From NCBI GenBank assembly GCA_022749755.1, contig CM040452.1, forward strand, positions 9,566,350 to 9,630,349: DNA of 64,000 nucleotides. The letters are read 5' to 3'. This document shows positions 58,445 through 64,000 of the stretch, piece by piece. Under the pieces are notes generated by a model. That model worked only from the letters and a program-made list of their open reading frames with translations. It was not told where the DNA came from and ran no database searches. The number at the start of each line of letters is the position of its first letter. Position 1 is the first letter of the stretch. Both the position numbers and the translations under genes were made by a program. Source of the DNA: Azadirachta indica. Its lineage: Eukaryota; Streptophyta; Magnoliopsida; Sapindales; Meliaceae.

Positions 58445-59846
58445 TGATCGCAGCAATACTAACCGTAAGGACATGAGTTGTATCAAGTAGTAAAATGATA
58501 AGTACAAATATTATCCCATAAGGATTGAAACTTAAATTAAATACTACGTACTATAGCCTCAAACAATTTTATCTAAGCAATTTGAATTAATTACTTGTAA
58601 AGGCAAATAAAACTAAAATTTGATAATTAACTAAAAGAGAGATAGAGGTTAAATTAAATAGTGTCAGTGAATGAATGAAATATGCAAAGATAAAAGATCT
58701 AGGGCCTTGATTTCACTTTTGTATCCCTATGTTTCTCCTAATTGGCCATTATTAATGTGTTTTGATCTAATTCACTAATTGCAAGATGAAAACCAACTTT
58801 AATACCTCTTCCAAGTATTAATCAAGATCTTATGTATAACTAAACAAGTCAATATCCCTATCTAACTCGATTAACTATACGCTCATTAAGCACTGCTTGT
58901 TATTCAATACCTAAAACTCAATTATCTCCTAGTCTCTTAACATCCTAAGTATTTATTAGATTATCTAGGAGTTCATCTCCTCCCGGTCTCACAACTAGCT
59001 AAATTGTGTTTTCTTAATCCAATAAACAAATCAATTTTTCCCAAAAGTCAATTTAATCTTCAGTTAACTAAACCATTAAATAACAAATTAGGAAAATAGG
59101 TAAGGTAAACACAAATGAATCAAACCATAATGACATTAATAAAATGCCAATTGATTAAAATATAATTCAGATAAGTTACATCAAGATCCTAAATTAAGAT
59201 ATCTACCCCAACATATCAAATATTAACATCAAAATCATTATGTATTCCATAATTATTAAATTCAATAATTAAAGTTCAAATGAAATATAAAATGAAAATA
59301 ATAGAGTTTAGAAAACTAGACGAGAGATGAGAGCTTCAATTATCCTCCTTAAAGTCTTTTTTTAAAGCCTTCAACTTGAATAAATCACCTTCTCTCTTTC
59401 GAATCTTTTTCTTGTTCTTCACTTTCTCTCACTCAAAACTCAACTTTCCCTTCTTGATAATAGTGGCCATCAAACCAAAAACATATAAACCTAAAAGACA
59501 TCTAAGTCAGGCCATTAAATGATAATCTAATGGCCTAAAAACATCCAAGGTCATCCAGGATGTATAGAGGCACTCAAAATCACATGAAGGCATAGTGGAA
59601 ACTCTATGGGTGGCGCGGCCATCATTTCCTTACAATTTGGTCCCTGAAACTTTGCATTTGGTTCTCATTTCCTTTTTGTCCTTTCCGACATTTGTTTTTC
59701 AAGCTGAATTCATCTTGAGTGATCGTTTTCTATCTTTCTATACAAAGTCACTAAAATTCATCAAATATTAACAAAACTTGAGGATTTATTTACAAAACAA
59801 TTGAAGTCCCAAAACGGCCGGTAAATACATATTCTACACACTTATA
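58445..59846 (-). repeat. 5' LTR of element C
   Basis: Plus-strand borders TGATCGCAGCAATAC and ACACACTTATA, 1402 bp. It is a diverged copy of 49811-51296. It has lost part of the GC-richer block present in the other LTR (compare 59580-59640 with 50940-51070). Confidence 0.85.
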
Positions 59847-60340
59847 AAGATAGACAAAACTTTTGATGGTATAGACAGTCAATATATCCCAGCACAAAGA
59901 GAAAGAATGAAACGAGCCTTTCAAGCTTACTATCCTCCACAGGCACCCTCACCACCTCCTCGAGCTCATGATCAATAAGCTAGGCTGTCATCAAGATAAG
60001 AAAGTTTCGGTCAATACACCTTAGATGAATTACAATAAAGAGTTATCCAACATGGGCAAGAGATCCATGATATGTGAGAGGAATAAAGCTTGATGAATCA
60101 ATTCTATGCGAATTCCTACAATAGCTTGAGTATATATACAAAGCATACATCAAAATCAGAAACTTCCTTCATTTTCACAACCCTCCGATCACTTTCGAAG
60201 GCCATATGATTTACATTCTCTATAAGAGGGTGACAACGATGGGCATCAATGAAAGACAAGATACAAGATCTTGCCTACTAAGTATGAATTCCTTCACCTT
60301 GCTCTTCATTTTGTTCAACATTAAGGACAATGTTCAAATT
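59847..60340 (+). pseudogene. Element B post-pol ORF, 3' part
   Basis: Continues the ORF cut at 49810: GIDSQYIPAQRERMKRAFQA then YYPPQAPSPPPRAHDQ, a proline-rich tail as in related proteins. Stops follow. At 60315-60335 the motif AAGGACAATGTTCAAATT marks the post-coding tract, and the similarity to element B ends about 60340. Confidence 0.6.
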
Positions 60341-60905
60341 AAGACGGGTATAAAATTGTAACAAATGAACTTGTTCCATGCATTTGTGTACAGATTTAGT
60401 CTGTTCTCAGGGAAAGTGATGGCAACCAATTCCTCTCATTAACTTGATACCAATTCTTTCCCAAGCACACATTGCCTTTTAATGAGATCATCATAGTCCT
60501 GCTCGTGACATATGTAAAGGCTAAATTCATCCTCATTATCATCAATAAAAGCGTGGTCATAGTATTCATTTATTACCTCGGACGAGAATGACACCTTTTT
60601 CTCAAAAAAAAAAAAAAACAATGTCATCATCTCTTGAGGTAGTAGCATTAACAAAGAATTCTCAAACCATTGGCATCACCATAAAATTTGAAGGACTAGT
60701 AAATGCCTATCAATTTCTATTTTCAATAAGTCTTAGAATCCAACCATCCCCCAGATTTGGTCCTAATCCTCTCTCTAATACCATCTTTTTTGTCTTCAAC
60801 AACAAATTAATTATATTTCTTTTCTGCCTCATGTGAAACAATTTTCCTTTTGTCGAAAGGTAGTTCAAAAAGTAAAGTACTTCCCTTTCTCTTCTTCGAT
60901 GCCAT
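60340..60905 (-). pseudogene. Element D post-pol ORF, 5' part
   Basis: Minus strand ATG at 60905 (ATGGCATCG) aligns with the element B start at 48898 (ATGGTATCG). It holds DNEDEFSLYICHEQDYDDLI (about 60485-60545), matching element B at 49265-49320, and AITFPENRLNLYTNAWNKFI, matching 49370-49440. It is cut at about 60340, where B sequence begins. Confidence 0.65.
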
Positions 60906-62280
60906 GCTTACCATAATATTTACCTTTGATCGTTACTGACACGTGGTGGGCACTAGATGTTAATCCAACCTAAAGACCCTCAAGCAACTCTTCCCAACTT
61001 CAATTTAATTCACAAATTTCCTCCAAGTATTTCCTAATGCCTAAACTAATTATTTTTCATAAATAGCTCACTTAGACAATTTATCAAACAAGTGGTGGAT
61101 ACATTAATGTTATCCCACCAAACCACACCAAATTCACTATATTTAACTCCAATTCTCACTACTTACCCATCACAAGTGTTTTCCAACTCCTAAACGAAAT
61201 ATCTCTCACAATTAACTCTTTTAGACATTTCGTCAAACACTTAGTGGGCACAATTCAAACATTGCCCAGTCGACAATGCAATCAATTCTTCCAAACCTAA
61301 TCTACACTTCAATTCATGCATAACTACTCCACCCTTAATCTCACAACTCAATTTATCAAATAATTGTAACAGGAACAACGCCCAGTTTCAATTTTCCACC
61401 AATCAAGCACGTAGTACCTAATATTAAATTATTCTCTTCAATCTAGTAATTGGGGATGGTTGTAAAATACTATATGAACTTGCTTGTAATGTTGGTTGAT
61501 TATTTTCTTCAATCTAGTAATTGGGGATGGTTGTAAAATAGTATATGAACTTGCTTGTAATGTTGGTTGCTAAAGCTTGCTGAATTGATGAAGTTGTCTC
61601 TTAATTTTGTTCTTGAAGAAATTTGAGTTGATTCTGGTTGGTTAAGGATTTTAGGGTGGAAATCAGGAGAATGGGAATGTGTTTAAATCAGATATGGTTA
61701 TTTGTAGTTTTGTTTATAAGTGTTTGAAGCATGAATTTTTGGTTTAGATTTGTGAAAAAAGATTTTGTGTTTGAGATAATGGTAAAACAAGAAGGATAAG
61801 AGAAAAAAATTAGGTATTGGCACATGAGGAGGCCAAATTGAGACAAGAGGTTTTAATGGGGTGTGCCAGGGTTAAGGACGGGCATGCCTTATATGGCAAT
61901 TTTTGCTCCAAAGGGGCATTTGAGAGTGCCAAGCCTGGCCTGATCACACCCCTAATACTACCTCTAAGGGCGGTTTTCTTCAACAAAAGGCACGTAGACA
62001 TGCCCATAGCTGAAAATGGTAGTGCCCCTGATTCTGCTTACGGCTATAATATATCTTCTACTTATTGCTCAGTTTTTGTCTCCTTCAACCGAAATTTTTT
62101 ATTCACACTCCGAAAATGATTTCACACCTATAACACAAATAACTTAAGTTAAAATCTTAATCTCAATTGAAAACAACAACATGAAATTAATTTAGTCAAA
62201 TTAAAATCTTCAATTGATTCACTCAAGTAGGTTTTGTGAATGAAACTGTTTAAACTTTCATTCTTCATTGCCAAAATAAT
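60906..62280 (-). other. Spacer of element D, with a 71-bp tandem duplication
   Basis: Non-coding counterpart of 47.6-48.9 kb. The patch 61850-62000 is G/C-richer and matches 47870-47990 in inverse orientation (CCCCTAATACTACCT and AGGTAGTATTAGGGG). A 71-bp unit beginning TCTTCAATCTAG is repeated at 61435-61505 and 61506-61576. Confidence 0.6.
61435..61576. repeat. 71-bp tandem duplication
   Basis: TCTTCAATCTAGTAATTGGG starts at 61435 and again at 61506. The two units are nearly identical, suggesting a late duplication. Confidence 0.85.
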
Positions 62281-63400
62281 GCTTGAGTCTTTATATGTTG
62301 ATGCAAAACAACATTTCATCATCACCTTGCAATTCAATTGCACCAAACGAAAAGACTTTACTGATTCTGAATGGTCCCGACCACTTCGATCTTAACTTTC
62401 CCAAAAAGAGTTTCAATCTAGAATTGAACAAAAGCACTTGCTCCTCATCTTCAATTCTTGTCTGAAGATTCAATTGTCATGCCATTTCTTTATCCTTTCC
62501 TTGTATAACCAGGCCTTCTCATAGGCTTCATTGCAAAATTCCCCAAATTCATTAAGTTGAAGAAGCCTTTATTCACCATAAGCCTTTAAATCAAAGTTCA
62601 ACTTCTTGATAGCCTAATATGCTCGGTGTTCCAACTAACCTATAAACGACATGCTTTCTCGAACACCAATCAGTCAAGAGACATTTGTTTTGAAACCGAT
62701 TATGTATTGCCATAATTAGCTTGAACCATCTTCTCAAGAACTTACTTTGATTTCCTGCTAGAAATTTTCGATTGGCTATTTGTCTAAGGGTAATAAAATC
62801 GAAAATTTCTACTGTAGAAATTTCACCACAACTATTTTGAGAAGAAGAGCATTAAACATTTAATTACTAAAATAGGCCCTTTCATCGCTAATTATAGCCC
62901 TTAGAGTACCAAAAAGAATGAAAATATTCTACTATAGAAATTTCACCATAACTTTAGCCTTATTTGTAGGTGTGACCATAGCTTCCACCCACTTATAAAT
63001 ATAATCAACTACTAAAAATATGTACTCACAACCAAATACAGAAAGGAATGGCCACATAATATTAATGCCTCATGCATCAATTAGCTCAACTTCAACGAAG
63101 GTAGTTAAAGGCAACTCATGGCACTTCAAAATGTTTCCAACCCGCTGACAACAGTCACAAGACTTCACATATGCATAACTATCCCAAAAAAGTATAGGCC
63201 AATAAAAACCTGATTGTAGAACTTTCACGACTATTATATTTGGTCCAAAATGCCCTTCATAGGGTGATGAATGCCCGTACTTCATAATGTTTGCTACTTT
63301 ACTCTTTAAAATACAACACCAAATGACTTGATTCGAACTTCTTTTAAAAAACAATTGATCTTCCAACAAATAAGTCTTCACATTTGAAAGAATTTCTTCT
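62281..63400 (-). pseudogene. Element D integrase, broken
   Basis: Minus strand. The frame 63070-63381 gives YGHSSPYEGHFGPNIIVVKV, LQSGFYWPILFWDSYAYVKS and CDCCQRVGNILKCHELPLTT, the zinc-binding end with H-H-C-C. The core follows in shifted frames: VVDYIYKWVEAMVTP (first aspartate), GTLRAIISDERAYFSN (second). The C-terminal frame 62291-62473 gives EEQVLLFNSRLKLFLGKLRS then KWSGPF (family WSGPF). It parallels the element B integrase and is better preserved at the C-terminus. Confidence 0.75.
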
Positions 63401-63559
63401 TTTAATGAAATGAAAGATCAGGTGATAGCATTATACATGCCAAATAATTGACAAAATCGTCATAACAAGGAAGTTGGAATCTGCTACAAATAATTGCTCC
63501 TCTAGGAATAACTCATGAATGGTTAAATCTTTTGTTTTCTTATTCACTTCCAACATTGA

Positions 63560-64000
63560 AAGATAATCCGCCATAAAATTTACACACCTTTCTTATCCCT
63601 TATCTCATTGTCAAACTCTTAAAGTAACAGAATCCATTGAATCAATATAAGTTTTGCATTTATCTTTGTAAATAAATGATAAATAGTTGCATGATCCGTG
63701 AAGATTATTATTTGGAACCAATGATGTACAACGAAACTTTTCACAAGCAAACATTACCGCCAACATCTCCTTTTTCCATGGTAGTGTAGTTTAGTTGTGC
63801 ATCGTTCAAAGTTTAGTTTGAGTAGTAAATTGCCCGAAAAATCTTGTCTCTCTGCTGCCCCAACACAGCCCCTATCACATAATCACTTACATCACATATG
63901 ATTTCATATAACTCCTTCCAATCTAAAACAACAATGATTAAAGTCAAAACCAATTTCTCCTTAATAGTTTCAAATACTACCATGCAAGCCTCATCAGATA
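63560..64000 (-). pseudogene. Element D RNase H region (partial at window edge)
   Basis: Minus strand: VIIFTDHATIYHLFTKINAK (about 63640-63705; family FTDHAAL-YL), then LILIQWILLL and FDNEIRDKKG (family RWILLLQEFD-x-EI-x-DKKG), with stops between. The N-terminal part continues beyond 64000. Confidence 0.7.

Larger units (their letters stand above)
49811..59846 (-). mobile_element. Element C: Athila/Tat-like LTR element in antisense, with replaced pol
   Basis: The LTRs at 49811-51296 and 58445-59846 are direct copies. On the minus strand the PBS (58421-58438) follows the right LTR, then gag remnants, foreign DNA, an integrase remnant, a spacer, a purine tract and the left LTR. The flanks AAGAG (49806-49810) and AAGAT (59847-59851) differ by one base, a likely target duplication. 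It was inserted in the post-pol ORF of element B. Protease and RT were not found. Confidence 0.8.
34745..60340 (+). mobile_element. Element B: Athila/Tat-like Ty3/gypsy element carrying nested insertions
   Basis: Plus-strand order: 5' LTR (34745-37834), PBS, gag (38052-39268), pol (43672-47620), GC-rich spacer, post-pol ORF (48898-49810 and 59847-60340). Insertions split it: a solo LTR inside the 5' LTR, a solo LTR at the gag-pol junction, and element C inside the post-pol ORF. The 3' LTR is missing; the element ends where it is fused to element D in opposite orientation. All frames are broken. Confidence 0.75.
60340..64000 (-). mobile_element. Element D: inverted relative of element B, running off the window
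   Basis: Minus strand, read from 64000 down: RNase H, integrase, a spacer with a GC-rich patch, then the start of the post-pol ORF, cut at about 60340. It mirrors the 46.1-49.5 kb part of element B as a diverged inverted repeat. Its 5' half lies beyond the window edge. Confidence 0.75.

Noticed and set aside
1..64000. CRISPR array, rRNA, tRNA or organelle/bacterial genes
   Set aside because: No spaced identical repeats of CRISPR type, no recognisable rRNA stretches, and no convincing tRNA cloverleaf; the gene structures are eukaryotic and transposon-derived.

Overview
This window looks like nuclear DNA of a flowering plant, probably a eudicot; the species cannot be named from the sequence. 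The DNA is very AT-rich. One intron-containing host gene is recognisable, at 6745-7782. From about 9.8 kb to the right edge, nearly everything belongs to nested and decayed plant transposable elements. I saw no rRNA, tRNA, CRISPR array or prokaryote-style operon.

Host-like left part (1-9775): AT-rich intergenic DNA with microsatellites and two foldback (MITE-like) inverted repeats (1567-1844, 8365-8532). It also has a possible decayed exon (5530-5820) and a two-exon gene for a small secreted pollen Ole e 1/extensin-like protein.

Element A (9776-28798, minus strand): an old Tat-lineage Ty3/gypsy element that has lost its 5' end. It keeps a 3' LTR with 30-bp tandem repeats, an antisense extra ORF of the plant 'gypsy-type transposon' family, a repeat-rich 3' region, and broken integrase, RNase H, RT, protease and gag. 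Its 3' region was later hit by three insertions: a Mutator-like element with ~100-bp terminal inverted repeats (13413-14681), a complete gag-protease-only LTR element (14804-22095, target duplication GCTTG), and a Ty1/copia fragment (about 22151-23790).

PIF/Harbinger remnant (28799-34744, minus strand): decayed DDE transposase and Myb/SANT-like genes, separated by a solo copia LTR and a solo gypsy LTR that has a perfect ATAAA target duplication.

Element B (34745 to about 60340, plus strand): a large Athila/Tat-like element in pieces. It has a 5' LTR with another solo LTR inside it, then gag, then a solo LTR of its own family sitting exactly in the gag-pol junction codons. That solo LTR itself contains a head-to-tail pair of LTRs. 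Pol follows (protease, RT, RNase H, integrase), then a post-pol ORF cut in two by element C.

Element C (49811-59846, minus strand) is an LTR element with both LTRs and gag and integrase remnants. Its protease-RT section is replaced by DNA that ends in a CACTA-like terminus.

Element D (about 60340 to beyond 64000, minus strand) is a relative of B in the opposite orientation. It is fused to B near their 3' ends and forms a large imperfect inverted repeat.

None of the element ORFs looks intact. The most distinctive structures are the gag-protease-only LTR element with matched termini, the tandem LTR pair, the same-family solo LTR at the gag-pol junction, the B/D inverted fusion, and a composite module shared by LTRs of several families.
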